This document shows positions 25,401-37,705 of a stretch of 64,000 nucleotides of DNA, one piece after another (the stretch's first letter is position 1; each line of letters begins with the position of its first letter). The stretch lies in the NCBI RefSeq assembly GCF_031755915.1, contig NC_083390.1:14291001-14355000 (forward strand). The letters run 5' to 3'. The position numbers and the translations under genes are program-made. Origin of the DNA: Ziziphus jujuba. Its lineage: Eukaryota > Streptophyta > Magnoliopsida > Rosales > Rhamnaceae. The notes beneath the pieces are model-generated. The model was not told where the DNA came from and made no database searches. It worked only from the letters and a program-made list of their open reading frames with translations.

Positions 25401-25434
25401 TAACAGTCCTCTCATTTCTTCTGCTCAAGTTTGA
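16267..25434 (+). CDS. OSCA/CSC1-like (ERD4-related) hyperosmolality- or mechanically gated cation channel
   Basis: Ten coding exons: 16267-16547, 17406-17558, 17770-17833, 19067-19276, 20722-20913, 21570-21871, 22660-22936, 23641-23916, 24916-25149 and 25273-25434. Every intron is GT-AG and the phases agree, giving 716 codons and a stop, normal for the family. The start ATG gives [15 protein letters not shown]. The order of parts is the family order: a first membrane helix and N-terminal membrane region (about 1-165); a cytosolic loop (about 167-355) with conserved '[13 protein letters not shown]' and '[15 protein letters not shown]'; then the multi-helix pore region (about 359-640) with '[20 protein letters not shown]' and '[15 protein letters not shown]'. 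OSCA proteins form dimeric plasma-membrane channels that let Ca2+ and other cations in when membranes are stretched or the outside is hyperosmotic. The neighbourhood (AGO7 downstream) points to the Arabidopsis AT1G69450-type member. Large introns hold simple repeats only. Confidence 0.95.
16651..16800 (+). repeat. 75-bp tandem duplication in OSCA intron 1
   Basis: Two adjacent copies of about 75 bp, each reading GATGCACATG/TATGCAAATG-TTTTGTTGAATTAATTTTC and ending in a GA-rich run. The copies are close to identical apart from the length of the purine run, so the duplication looks fairly recent. It is intronic and has no coding effect. Confidence 0.85.
17158..17205 (+). repeat. ATT/TTTAT simple repeat in OSCA intron 1
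   Basis: An uninterrupted run of TTTAT then ATT triplets followed by T-rich sequence. It lies in the first coding-region intron. Confidence 0.8.
19365..19409 (+). repeat. Long poly(T) tract in OSCA intron 4
   Basis: About 45 T in a row inside the 1.4-kb intron between exons 4 and 5. Its true length is hard to know because homopolymers are poorly sequenced and assembled. It could be the inverted tail of a decayed retroposon, but no body was recognised beside it. Confidence 0.8.
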
Positions 25435-26650
25435 AGTGCCAAGCCAAAGTATCCAGTTTGAAACATTTACTCTCATTTTTAGAACATTTCATTCTTTTCC
25501 CATGTCCAATAAGATTGTCCAGATTGTCCAGAAAAAATGTAGTGCTGTGTATATTTGCATGCATTTTGTATTTTGAGTTTGTATGCATGTATAAATGTGC
25601 GCAAGAGTTGCTATCAGCAAGCCCTTTTCTTTTCTCGTTATAGCCTTGATTATTTTCTGTACTTAATTTGGTTTTTATATGCTAAACGTTGGACTGTGGA
25701 GTTTAAATTCACCAGCCAGGAATATCAAAAAATTATTATTTATTTATCTGAGTTCTGTCTCTGTGTGTGTGTGTGTGTGTGTGTGTGCATTTTGAAAGTT
25801 GAAGGGGGGCATTGATGCAAAGAAATGCCGACAATGTGACTTTCCCATTATCACATCACCTGCTTTGTACATGAAAATGAACCATAAAAAATCGCATAAA
25901 AGTTTGTCAAGTAATTGTCCTTATGGAGTATTGTTTTGAAAATTGAGGGGTAATTCGCAATTTATGGCATAGCTTAAAGGGCATAGGTGCAAGTAACCCT
26001 ACAAATAGAGAATCATAAAAGTCTATATTTAGATTTTAAAGAAATCTATGCAAATTTATGTTAGAATATTCAAATTAAATTTTAATCGATTTTAATAGTG
26101 TATTTAATTAAGATTTTATAGAATATTTTTAAAATTCAAAAATAAATTATGGATTTTAAAAAGTTTGAAAGGATTCTAGAAATGAAATTGCGAAGAAGAA
26201 AATTATTAAATGTGATATTCAGTTTTGATTTTAAATATTTAATTAAATTTTTACAAATTCTATATAGAATTTATAAAATTCCATAAGAATTTATTAATAT
26301 TTTTTAAAAAATCTGTAAATTTTTTTAAATCTATTAAATTTCAAATCAAATATATTTAAATTTACCAAATAAATATAATTTTAATGAATATGCGTATAAA
26401 TCCTCATTTGTTATAACACATTAGTTATTTTCAAATTAAATATGTTTTTAATACGATGTAAAAAGTAAATAATAGGAGGAAAGATTTTTTTTTTTTTTTT
26501 TTTGGTAAAAATAGGAGAAAAGATTTGATCATTATAAAAGGAGCTACTTTTATAAAAATATTAAAATAAGAAACATAAATATGTATGATTTTTTTTTTTT
26601 TTTTTTTTTTTTGTCCTAAACATGAATATATATGATCTAAGAACGCAAGA
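25435..26650. other. OSCA 3' flank with (TG)n repeat, then AT-rich DNA
   Basis: The first few hundred bases after the stop are probably 3' untranslated sequence. A TG dinucleotide run occupies 25762-25787. From about 25980 the DNA is very AT-rich (imperfect 'aatttataaaattc'-like repeats) with T homopolymers at about 26487-26504 and 26589-26612. No gene is seen. Confidence 0.6.
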
Positions 26651-27870
26651 TGGTGATAATTTCAATGAGTAAAAAGAACAAAAGAAAAAACGCAAATGAG
26701 GAATATTGCAAGCATTTCGGTTGCTTGTCTATTCCTTTGGACAATCTCCTTCCTTTGGTCTCACTTACCAAACTTTCTTTTCACTTCTTCAATGATGAAC
26801 TAATATCAACCTGGGTTTTAGGTTCCATCCAGAAAGTAAACTCAAGAGCAGATTTAAGTTTTTGTTTTTTTGTTTTTTGTTTTTTGTTTTTAGTTTTTTA
26901 ATTTTTTTTAATTTATTTTTTTACCCTCTCAAAAATCTGGTTTTTAAAGCAATAATTAAATTTATGATCATAATCTCTTTCCAAGGTAAAAGGGACTTTT
27001 TGGATGTTGTGTTTTTGGGCCTGCGGCTAAGCATAAGATTAGGATAACATAGAAACTGCATGGGACGGCCTCGTTCCCTAATTAGCAAATCCTTGCCTTT
27101 TGTTGTTGTTGACGAAAAACTAATCAAATACTCAATCAACCATTACCCTACAAATCACAATCCTACAAACATGTCTCTTTTCACAAGATTGATTTATACA
27201 ATGCCTCTAATTATTTAGTTTTTGTATCTATATGCATATATACTTTCCAATAATTAACCATTTTGCCATTACCATATCAGATTTACCTCCTCTAAATTAT
27301 TCATAATAAAAAAGTAATCATAAATTCATGATCTTCTCTCCTTTGTTCACATAAATCTATCAATATATTCATAAAAAAAAAAAAAATTAATTATTATAAT
27401 CTGTCAATATAAATATCACAACCAAAATAATTAACACAATTGAAGCAAAATGAAGCACTGATGATAAAATATCACTCCATATCTAAGATAATATTTGGAA
27501 TTCAAATTCATGCAAAACCCTTTAATTTATAATTACCCGATTTATGATATATAATCGATCAAAGATCTTGGCTCATGCTTAATATTGCCGGTCCTAGTAC
27601 AAATATCCGTCCTAATACATCTTAAGTTTGCCTTCCAAGCTAAGCCAAGAATTTGGCAATTTCTAGAGGAAACTAAAGAGTGACTTGGTCAAGGAACAAT
27701 TTTATCTGTCTTATGAGGATTCCCTCTATTTCATCAAACTTAGATTTCATGCTGCCCTGATTATCAAAAGCCGAACTCAACAAAGTACAAAGACGTAACT
27801 ACAACTCGTAGATATAGTCTAGAGACCTCCTCAAATATTCTCTCATTGGATACTTTATACTACTCTCACT
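26651..27870. other. Intergenic DNA upstream of the ERF gene
   Basis: Contains a TTTTTTG repeat at about 26850-26895 and otherwise AT-rich sequence. The short frames at 26650-26901 (plus) and 26921-27139 (minus) show no recognisable motif. Distal promoter of the ERF gene is the most likely role of the right half. Confidence 0.45.
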
Positions 27871-27872
27871 CT

Positions 27873-27880
27873 TATAAATA
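27873..27880 (+). promoter_or_regulatory. Candidate TATA box of the ERF gene
   Basis: TATAAATA lies 143 bp before the ERF start codon, preceded by a CT-rich segment. This spacing gives a leader of about 110 bases if transcription starts 30-35 bases downstream, which is ordinary for a plant gene. There is no experimental support. Confidence 0.5.
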
Positions 27881-28022
27881 CATTGCTTCATAGCATGACT
27901 CAAAGTGGAGAAGCATAAGTGCATGAAAATCTCCCCTAAAATGGGTCAAAGCAATGCAGTTGAGCACTAGCATCAGAGAACTAAATTATAAGGAAGAGAT
28001 AGTACTATAGGTTTCGAGAAAG

Positions 28023-29198
28023 ATGGTTAAGAAGAGAAAAGGAAGTGAGGAGGAAGAGGAGAAAGAAAGCAGTACTAATGATGGAAACATGGGTTGGGGC
28101 CAGGTTATGGAGGCAGCTTCAGCAGCATCAGCAGCACTATGCGAAACTAGGAGAGCAAGAAAACGATATGTTGGTGTTCGCCAACGGCCTTCAGGGAGAT
28201 GGGTGGCGGAGATCAAAGACACAATACAGAAGATAAGACTGTGGTTAGGCACTTATGATACTGCTGAGGAGGCTGCAAGAGCTTATGATGAAGCAGCTTG
28301 TCTGCTCCGCGGTGCTAATACTCGAACAAACTTTTGGCCTTGTTCGCCATCTCCTAATTCAAGGCCAGCTCTTCCCTCAAGGATCGCTAATCTTCTCCTT
28401 CTTAGACTTAAAGCTAGAAATAATGCCTGTGCTACAATGTCTTCCTCTCTCCCCACTAACCAAGTACAAGAGCAAGCAATACAAGCAAAAGACAACATGT
28501 TTGATAGCTTCTTCAATGTGCAAGAATATTGCAACGTGAATGAAGATAGTGATAATGTAAGCAACATGGTTAGTGATATAACAACGAGTGATTACATGAC
28601 TGAGAGTTTCGAATCAAATTTCCCGGGAACTAATGACCGTGATCATCCGGGAGCTTCCGGTACTTTTGAAAATGATAGTATTAGTTTTGATGATACTAAT
28701 CATTGTGAAGGGAAGAAAGAGAAAGAAGAAGAGGAGGAAGACTTGAATACAGGGCTCGTGGATCTTCGGTTCGTGGATATGGTTGAATCATCTACTTATT
28801 TCTATCCATTTGAGATTGCAGAAGAAATGGTGGATCCGATGGATATGGAGAATTCTGATCACCATGAGTCGTCAATACTCGGAGGGACCATGAAGAGGAT
28901 GATGTATGAGCGCAAGTTCTCAGCTTCACTTTACGCCTTCCATGGAATATCCGAATGTATGAAGCTGAAGCTTGGTTCTGAGTTGGCAGAAGGAGAAGAA
29001 CGGTCAGGACAACTATCTAAACTTCAAAATAACTCTAACAATGAAGAGGAAAAGAGGAAGGAAGATGATATTTTTCAGGAAGGAGTGCAAGAACAGATTG
29101 GAGTTCTACAATCACCAACAGGAATAGAGTCTTTGAGCTCAGAAAGTGGTGAACTTTATCTTTGGAGCAAGCTCAATCTTCTCCTATCTTCTTTATAA
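28023..29198 (+). CDS. AP2/ERF-domain transcription factor, RAP2.11/ERN-like, single exon
   Basis: A 391-residue intronless gene. One AP2/ERF DNA-binding domain covers about residues 48-105 ([18 protein letters not shown], then [19 protein letters not shown], then [11 protein letters not shown]). It keeps the family marks: the YVGVRQRP strand, WLGT, and the RAYD element of the helix. The [10 protein letters not shown]...QKIR...WLGT wording is closest to the RAP2.11/ERN branch of ERF proteins that I know, so binding to GCC-box-like or related elements is expected. There is a single AP2 domain and no B3 domain, which rules out AP2-type and RAV proteins. Before the domain lies a basic KKRK and a Glu run (possible nuclear signal and acidic patch) and an Ala-rich segment. 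After it, '[18 protein letters not shown]' and a long acidic, Ser/Asn-rich tail, with a Glu run at about 235-240, may activate transcription. The target genes and stimulus are not visible. RAP2.11 and ERN members act in low-potassium response and nodule symbiosis respectively; neither role is shown here. Confidence 0.93.
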   Translation: MVKKRKGSEEEEEKESSTNDGNMGWGQVMEAASAASAALCETRRARKRYVGVRQRPSGRWVAEIKDTIQKIRLWLGTYDTAEEAARAYDEAACLLRGANTRTNFWPCSPSPNSRPALPSRIANLLLLRLKARNNACATMSSSLPTNQVQEQAIQAKDNMFDSFFNVQEYCNVNEDSDNVSNMVSDITTSDYMTESFESNFPGTNDRDHPGASGTFENDSISFDDTNHCEGKKEKEEEEEDLNTGLVDLRFVDMVESSTYFYPFEIAEEMVDPMDMENSDHHESSILGGTMKRMMYERKFSASLYAFHGISECMKLKLGSELAEGEERSGQLSKLQNNSNNEEEKRKEDDIFQEGVQEQIGVLQSPTGIESLSSESGELYLWSKLNLLLSSL

Positions 29199-32100
29199 CA
29201 GATAAAATGACCCCCTAAATAGATTATTCTTTTATAATGTACTAGTTTCTGCCAGATTTTTTAATTTTCCATCAAGCAAGAAAATTGATAATAATAATAA
29301 TAGTTCTCTGCTGAGCAACTACAAATTTGATCCACAATATAAATAAGTCCATTTTTCACTAGATAATATATTTTGTTTACTTTGCTGACAGACTATTGCA
29401 GTAATTTCGGATATGAGCTTATGGAACCCTGTTAAAGAGAAGTTATTGGCTATCAATCTTATGCAAGTTCAAAATTTCCTTCTTTATTTAGCCCAACGTG
29501 ACAGGCAAGCACACAGAGATCAGTGAACAAGGGAGTTTACATGAAACTTGAACATTGAGTGTAGTAATAATTGTTTTGTTGATATCATTCTAGAAGCCAA
29601 TAGGGAACTTCAGATTTTGAAGGAAAGTATTAGAAGCATACAAATTAAAGTGCTCTCAATTAATTTTGAGATTTTATCTTTAACACAATCAATTCCTCGT
29701 GGAGAATGAAATTTTGCATTATCTAGCTTCTTAACTTTAAATCATTAGTGAGATCAATAATAATCACAAATCATAAATAGCGGATGGGCTTAATTTCCTG
29801 AGAAACGTTTGTGAAAATATTCAAAAAGGTTGTTTCTGTAGATATGCACCATCTATAAAATGTTTTGTTTACCTAAAAATGGGAAACAAAACCATTATGT
29901 ATTAAAGGGACAATCTTCTTTTCCAGTCTACCAATATTCAACCTCAAGACCATTGATGAGGTTCATAACCATATATCAGTCAGCAACTATGATTTTATAG
30001 CCTAATTGGGAACAGAAAGTAAATTCATGACTTTTCTGGGTCATTCCCCATCTACTTTTTTCTTAGTCAAAATGTTTGCTGTGAGATTGCTGAGATATGT
30101 AGCAAAGAAATTGTTTAAACCATGTGCAAGGCAATTAAATTCATCATTAGTGTTTTCTTATCTTTGGTTCAAACCATAATTGATGTTTTCTCTCTTCATT
30201 TTCAAAGATATGCTAGTTTAACTTTAGTCAAGATACTAAGTCATATGGCTTAGAATCTTTTTAGGATCTTCGTCTCAATCTGTAAAATCTTCCACACTCA
30301 TTATCAGAATGACCAAGAATTAATTAAGAAAAAGTTTTGACTATTATTAACTTTAAATTAAATCGGATTTGATTAATCCTTAATTGCATTTGATTCTTCC
30401 TTCTTTTAAGCAGTGCAAATTGTCAAAAGTTTTCCTTTTAAAATTGCACAAATCATATTTGTGGCATTTCCTTTCTTTCTTCATTCCTTTCTTCTGTTTA
30501 GAGAGAGGAAAGAAGGGATTTGAGATATGCTTATGTTTTAACATGTGTTTTATTATCTTAAAATGCATTAATTTATAATTTGAACCAATTAACAATCAAT
30601 TATTCTTATAGTGTGGTTTAAGAACACATAGGATTGTGATAGCTGGAAAATTAATTATAAAGATTTCCAATATAGAATAAGTAGAGGTCAGAGAACCAAA
30701 GAAAAAGGGTTTAGCCATACTTGTGGGTCCTCAATTTTGCCCTCATCATTGCATTCCATTTAATGTTTTATGACCACCCATTATCCACTTCTTTCCATGC
30801 ATAATAACATCAATATTCAATGATCCAACAGTCATGGAAAGGAATCAAGATTGTACTTTGTTAAACACCCTTGGCTCAATCAAAAGCCTATTCTCATATA
30901 TGAACATGAACGACCTTCTAAATATCATAAACAAAAATTCAAAAAATTCAAAAAAAAACAAAATACCATTTGGGGAAAAAGTACAAGAGCTAGAAGACAC
31001 AGCAGAGAATGGGTTTGTGTTAATTCTTAACCATTCAGAGTAAACCTTATCCGATTAATATATTCTTTTGATTGTGCATGAATGAACTAAAACTTTGTCG
31101 TCAACACCATTAATCAATTGTTTTTTTTTGTTTTTATTCTTTTTTTCATGCCGTCCACTGTAGATCCCACCCACATCCATAATGTTTGGTTTCAATGCAT
31201 TTCAAAGTGGACTTCCCGGCTTCCATTTGCTTGGTCAAAAACAAAGAACTTTTATTCATTCAAATTTTTTTTTTAAAAAAAATCAGAAATTATGCACTTT
31301 GAATGACAAAAGCATACATCAGATCATTGAATGAAAGTTGAAAACTTTGAATACCAAATCCACATTCATCAACCAAAAGAAAAGAGTTAAAATATTCATT
31401 GTCCCTCCCAATACAAAGATCCAAATATATTTGCATAATTGAGTGAAGTTATCATCATTATTTTTTGTCTTAAATGTAGAAAATGGAAGTAATTGAGCTT
31501 TAATTTGTTTGTATATTTTTCTTCATCTGTCACTCGGTTGTATCCTAATCGGTTTACATTTCCAAGTGTCTTGTTTTCTTCCTTGTGTCAACCCTAGCAT
31601 ATAATATAGCACCTTATAAGGTCAGAAAAAGCATCGTTACAGAGTTTTTGGTTAGCTGACTCATTAAACAATTATTCATGGATGAAAAAATTTACTTTTT
31701 TTTCATTTTTTTTTTTCAAAGGATATGCATCAGAGAACATGTCTTTTCATTTTGGTGTAATGAAGGAAAGAAAAAAGTTGAAAGCAAAACAAAGATAAAA
31801 TTCATGATATCAACTTTTAAGTCTTTAGCTGGTGATTAAACAGTATAGGATTTTCCTCTAAATTCAGCGAGTAATAAGTTTTCTAATTTTAATAGATGGG
31901 TTTCTTCTTTCCCTCTTGGCAGGTAATTTTGTACAATGTGAATGAGTGAAGCAAGTCTATGATATTTAGCCACATGTCAACTTTGTGCCAAGTCAGAAAA
32001 CTATTAATGGGTCTGAACCAATGTGAACCCAATAGTAAGAACTTTTGTCCACATGTTGAAGAATTCATAAACAAAATCAATGGGCATTAGTGGATATGAT

Positions 32101-32689
32101 GTGGTCCAAATCCTAAAGAGATAAAAAAACAATAATAAAGTGAGGTGTTATATAGTATTAGGCTCCAGATTAATCATATTGTCCCATCACCACATTCCAA
32201 GTTTCCAAACGATATGTTTATCCTTAAAAAGTTTTTAAAAAAGACCCACCTTCCTTAGTGCATGAATGGCCCCATTTCTCATCCCATTGCTACAAATCAT
32301 GTTGACAAAAGATGAAGCAAAGGTTAGGGTTAAAAGTATGAGTGGCTTGAGTGACGTGTGAGAATAGCACACCTGAAGAGACAAGAAACAGTGCATTTTT
32401 GTTCTTTTTTGGAGAAGGTGCTGATTCGTGGTGATCTTAGAACTTATTTTTTTCATATATGGAGGATTGTCCGCCATATTTGTCGTTTGCATTGCTAGTG
32501 TTATGAAATTTTAGTATATGAAATAATATAATAGGAGATTAGTAATCCACACAAAAATTAAATTCTAAAATCATGAAAAATGAATCTAATAACATCCCAC
32601 CACATTATTTAACAAATAAAATTTAGAAAAAAAAAGGATAATCCTAGCATTTTTTTTATTTTTTATTATATGGGTTTGGGTTTAGAAAT
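29199..32689. other. Intergenic DNA, no gene seen
   Basis: 3' flank of the ERF gene followed by AT-rich DNA. The frames at 30380-30595 (minus), 30384-30578 (plus), 30834-31043 (plus), 31889-32080 (minus) and 32235-32492 (minus) lack motifs, and the first pair are mirror images of the same AT-rich stretch. No element ends or RNA genes were recognised. Confidence 0.5.
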
Positions 32690-32900
32690 TTGTTTCCAGT
32701 TACTGTAACTAAGAATGAGCAGTAAGAGGAGGGCACTTTCTCAATTACACTGTGTCTCCACTGTCATTTTGTCAGGTGGGATTTTAAAACCAAAAATATA
32801 ATCTTGGCAATAAATTGGATAAGGGTAGCTGGTCGTGGTACTGTTGCATCTGAGAAGAAGCCAAACTCGATGCTTGCTCTAATCTGTTACTAAATTACAG
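32690..32900 (+). repeat. Diverged copy of a block also found at 36945-37120
   Basis: Shares ordered similarity with 36945-37120: a segment around 'gggcactttctcaattac', then 'ggtgggattttaaaacc', then 'catctgagaagaag' and 'ttgctctaatct'. Similarity is imperfect and was judged by eye. It may be an old dispersed repeat or a remnant of a segmental duplication upstream of AGO7. Confidence 0.55.
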
Positions 32901-35579
32901 TCATGTTTTTCTATGGTTAATATAAAACAGGTTTTTTGGGAAATGCACTATGCTGGGCCTACTGAGCAAGAAAAAAAGCACACCCCTTTTAAAAAAAGTA
33001 AAAATTTTGCCCATCTAACTTTTACCCTACTAGCCGAATGTTCCATATAACTTTTGTCCTTGACCTTAAGATTAAAAATACCCATCATTTCCAAACCAAT
33101 ATTCACTTTCCGGTTGCAGTGGCAGAATAAGTTTGAATCAGTAAAAACAATATGGATGTTCATAAAAATATCAAAAATATAAATTTTCAGAAATATTAAT
33201 TAAAATATTGATATCGATAAGATTATAAAAATTATAAATTTTTAATTTAAAATATAAATTTTAATATATAAGATAATTAATATAATATAAAAATATAATA
33301 ATTAAAATATAATAATAATAATAAAATATAATAAAATACTCAAACAATTAGATATATATATTAAAATTTTATATATTATATAATAAAAAAATTAACAATG
33401 TTATTTAATTTTTTTAAAATAGATGAAATTAAATTAAACACTAAAACAAAAAGATAAAAAATATAAAAGGATTGTATTGATATGCTACAACATAAAAAGC
33501 AAACCATGTACCATCCCTTATACAATATAATATTATTATTTTATATTATTTTTTTTTTTTTTTCCTTTTTTTTTTCTTTTTTCCCCCACGGGAAGAAAGA
33601 TTTCTTTCTTATTCTTTCTTCTTCTTCCTCTTTTCCTTTCGTCTTCTTCCACCCTCTCTTTTTCGGCCTAAACACACAAACACACAAATATACAGAACAG
33701 ATCACATTCATAAACACACAACACACAGACCATTTTTAGATTAGATCTCATGCACACACACATGCTGGTCGAGATCTTCTCGAAATTTCCACCGACAATC
33801 GACGATAAACCACCGATTTCTCCACCTTTTTTCCACCATTTCCATCCAAAAAAAAAAACTCTCATCGACACCTGGCGATTCAGGCGATATGCGTCAACTC
33901 CGACGACATTTCTCCAGTAACCATGACAGAAACTCCCTCCCCTCCCCCCCCCCCCCCTCTTTCGGTGTCGGCGTTGGATGACAACCAATAGTATCGGCGA
34001 CTTCTCAGCCTTCTCGGCGACATTTGTTTTCCTGATTACAACCAACGCTGTAGTGCGAGTTCAACTACTGGGAGAGGGGTGCCTAGGGCCAACCACACTA
34101 GCAATAATGATATTCACCCTTCCACTTACCTTCCATTCTCATATTTCTTTATAGCTGACTCTGTCAAAAACATTAAAGCTTAGTTACATAGCAAAACATT
34201 CATTTTAGCCTCCATTTTCAAGTCTTTTTTTTTTTTTTTTTTTTTTTGTCCCTCTTTGCTTGAACATTTTCAAGCTTGTTTTGAGCTTTTGTTGTGCAAT
34301 AGATTGTATAGATAACGCTAAATTGAATTCCAGGATCTAGCAAGATAGAGTTGGTTTCCCGCTGGGTTGATCTGGTTTTTCTATGAATGATTATTTTTTT
34401 CAATATAACCTTTGTAGACATGCTTAAAACACTTTTATACGTAGATTTAATATTATTTAAAGAGAGAAAAAGTGAAAAGAAGGTCAAAATGAAAATTAAT
34501 CTTGGATTTTGTTTTCTCATTGTTAAACCTCGAAAATGGAGGTTAACATGAACCTTTTACTTTTTAATTTAAACTGGTAGTGTTCTAGAGAGAGAGAGAG
34601 AGAGAGAGAGAGAAATGGTGATTTAATAAATTTTAAAAGAATGTTCAGTTGCAGATGGCGATATTTTGAAAAATAATAATTTCCTAAAACACTAAAATGA
34701 GCAATATTTGAACTTTTTGGGATGATGAACAAGTTTTATTTGGGCCCAGGAGCGATCATTTATCAAAAAATCCAATATAAGAGTGCTAAGTTGCAATTAT
34801 TTTAATCAAAATTAGAGGTAGGCATAAACCAAATCAAACTAATTAAGCCAACTAATTCTAGCTGGTTCAATTTAATCCTTTTTTGGCTTTATAATTGGTT
34901 TGGCTTGAATGACAATTTTCAATCGTAACCGTATTGAATCAAACCCAACTTACATATACATATTTACATATATATGTAATTCTTTAAATATTTTTATTAT
35001 ATTTAGTAAAATTTGTTAACATTTTAATATTTTTAAATTATTTAATTTGAATTAAATATAATATTAAATACAAATTCTTAAAATTATACTAATAATTTGA
35101 AAAATAATATTAATAAAAAAATTAGGCTAAAAATGGGAGTGCCAAAGCCCAAATCAACAAACTAAATCAAACCAAATCAAATGGTTAATCGATTTGGTTT
35201 AATTTCTTTGTCTTCAAATTTTAAACATTGCAATTTAAGTGTTTAACTTTCAATTTACTTTATTTTGGTCCATCCCCTGTTTTTTTTTAGCTGCACACTA
35301 ATAATGTTTGGAGGGTATTAAAATACAAATTTATAGAAATAAAAAACCTAAATTGTAATTAAAATAGAATTAATGGTCCTAAATAACAAATTGAACCAAA
35401 TTGCATTTGGATATTAGTGGAGTTATTAATCATAGTAAAAATTTCAATCATTGATATAACAAATTTAAACTTGAATGTTTGAATTCCAATGTTTTAAATT
35501 TAAAAGCCGGAAATGCAATTTTGTGAAAATGAGAGAGAATTAAAATGCAATTAACAAAAAAAAATGTTAATAATACAAG
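32901..35579. other. Intergenic DNA: AT-rich block, a C-rich/pyrimidine block and simple repeats
   Basis: 33170-33470 is almost pure A/T. 33550-34060 is pyrimidine-rich and GC-richer ('caccgacaatcgacgat' and similar) with a run of 14 C at 33944-33957, (CACA)n-like stretches near 33675-33760, and a minus-strand frame (33668-34045) rich in Gly, Arg and Lys that looks compositional. A poly(T) run lies at 34227-34248 and a (GA)n run at 34587-34614. 34810-35210 has 'aaccaaatcaaac' repeats in both orientations, like a decayed non-autonomous DNA element. No gene is supported. Confidence 0.5.
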
Positions 35580-36340
35580 TTAAGGGTTTTCTCAAAGTTG
35601 CAAAATAGCCTAAAAGTTTCATTTATATTGCTCAATTGGGTGTATTTTTAGCCCTTAATAATTTTCGTCATTGTCAGCATAGTGCCATAAAAAGAGAGAA
35701 ATAACGGAGTCACTCAAGGATTTGATAATGAGAAAATTCATAAACTTAGCTTTCATTTGAAAGTATCAAAGTTTTGAAGGAATTTAATTTTTAGGTATTA
35801 GTTTTTCAAGAATTATTTTCATCAAAATTAATTTTTGTTGTGTGGTTTTTGGTTAGTAATAGAAATTCTAAGAATTAAAAGTAATCAAATTAAATATTGT
35901 ACTATAAACTAAAAATAAATTTATCTTTTTAGAAAATCCATATAATTAATTTTTTTTTAAAATCTCAAAATAATGCCAATGTAGATAGAATAACTTTTCC
36001 AACTACTTTTTCTAAATTAAAGAATTTGATTTCCTAGACCTATAATTTCCCATTTCCTAATAACTATTAGAACAAAGCAAAATTTTTACTTTTTCTAAAG
36101 AATTTAATTTCCGATTAACTTTACAAACTATCAAACGGGTCATGAAGTGTAGATTGTGACATTGAATGTGGCGATTTATAACTATTATGTACGAAACATG
36201 ATGGCAAAGGCTCTATTTATAACTTTTCATATGGCTTGTTTGAGCTAATTTCCATTGGACTCTCCCCTACAATTTTTTGAATCCTAGTATATTTCTAAGC
36301 AAAATGATCCCCAAAAATCCAAATAAGTCTCTACTACACA
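35580..36340 (+). repeat. Left copy of a diverged duplication upstream of AGO7
   Basis: Similar in order to 37228-37705. Shared pieces include 'ttaagggttttct(c/g)aaagttgcaa(a/g)ata' with 'ttgctcaatt(g/a)gg', then 'ggcaaaggctctatttatagc-like' and 'atggcttg(t/a)tt', then 'aatcctagtat', 'aagcaaaatgatccccaaaaatcc' and 'tctctactac'. Indels make the copies differ in length. The comparison was by eye. Confidence 0.6.
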
Positions 36341-36944
36341 TTTGGTGTACGGAATGAATAAAATAGTTATTACACTATTAATTTTTTTTTTTTAATGTTT
36401 GGTACATTTTTAAATAACACAAGTAGTTATTACAAAAGAATAGATGATTTTTTATTTGAAAGAATAGTTTTTTTTTTTAAATGTTCAGAATATGTTATTT
36501 TCATATTTTTATTTAGATAAGTTATAAATATATATTTACCATATTTGTAATGTTTAAATTTAGATGGTTTATCACATTTAAAAATTGCATAAATAAATAT
36601 AAAAATTGATTTTTATTGATTTTAATTAAATTTGATATTTTTAAATGTTAAATTTTGAATCTAATTCTTTATAAATAATAATCATTATTCTTTTTTTTCT
36701 TTTTTTCTTTTTTTTTCTATTCCCATAATGGGATCATCATTTTATAAATCAAATGTGTTCCAAATCTTATTAATAAAATTATATAAAGAAGATAAATAAT
36801 TCTCAAGATTTCAAAACTGTATATTTTCTTTTTCAGACTCAATAGTCTCTCCCAATGAACGTTGCTAGTGAGATGGGATTGAGTTTTATAGCGATTGTTG
36901 GTAGACACCAAGGAAACGAGGAGGTGTTTGTTTGTTAAAAGATT

Positions 36945-37120
36945 ATGATTCCTAATGCTAAATTGTTACCTTATGTTTGGGCACTTTGTCAATTACCCTT
37001 TATTACAATTGGCACTTTGTCGGTGGGATTTTTACAAGCTAACATACAATTTTGGCAGATAAAACATCTGAGAAAAAGGCGAACACAATTTTTGCTCTAA
37101 CCTCATAGCAGATTATTTCG
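36945..37120 (+). repeat. Partner of the 32690-32900 block
   Basis: Contains 'gggcactttgtcaattac' and a second 'ggcactttgtcggtgggattttt', then 'catctgagaaaaagg' and 'tttgctctaacct', in the same order as 32690-32900. It lies directly upstream of the right copy of the other duplicated block, about 1.3 kb before AGO7. Confidence 0.55.
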
Positions 37121-37227
37121 TATAATTCTATTACTAATATAAGATGCAAGGTACAATTATGTTGATCCAATTCCAATAAATCAACTTCTTTAGAAACGGA
37201 TATAAAGTGAAAATAAATAAATAAATA

Positions 37228-37705
37228 ATAATCAGATTAAGGGTTTCTGAAGGTTGCAAGATAACATGAAATTTCACATATTTTGCTCAATTAGGAGTGT
37301 TCTTCATTAATCTTTTTTGGTATAGAAATCTCTTCACGTCCAATCACATATATTCTATTTTAATTGATAGTCCAGCAAAAGAGAGTGAGGGAAGTAGGTT
37401 TAACACCAATTTGTTATTTTGCTTAATAAGACTCTGACATTAAATTAATATTGAACTCATGAAAGAGTACAGAAAAATTATGGTTTATAACGATATATTT
37501 GATTGTAGTGGTAGATGCTATGTTTATAGCTTTTTATGTGGCTTGATTGGAAACTTAAACTGGGTCAATGCTATTTAAACAATGCATAACAATCCTCATT
37601 CACCCAAAAAAAAAAAAAAAAAAAATCTCACCTACAAATTTGTATTTTAGAATCTTGGTATTCAACAAAATGGTCTCAAAAGATCCAGCATGTCCCTACT
37701 CCAAA
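37228..37705 (+). repeat. Right copy of a diverged duplication upstream of AGO7
   Basis: Partner of 35580-36340 (see there). It ends with 'agatccagcatgtccctactcc', matching 'aaatccaaataagtctctacta' in the other copy. It includes an A homopolymer at about 37605-37626. It lies roughly 0.7-1.2 kb upstream of the AGO7 start codon, so it may overlap the distal promoter. Confidence 0.6.

Noticed and set aside
28045..28567. Overlapping frames inside the ERF coding region
   Set aside because: Out-of-frame or antisense to the AP2 domain reading frame.
33668..34045. 125-codon minus-strand frame rich in Gly, Arg and Lys
   Set aside because: Explained by the C-rich and CA-rich block; ends in a Cys/Val repeat from a (CA)n stretch; no domain.
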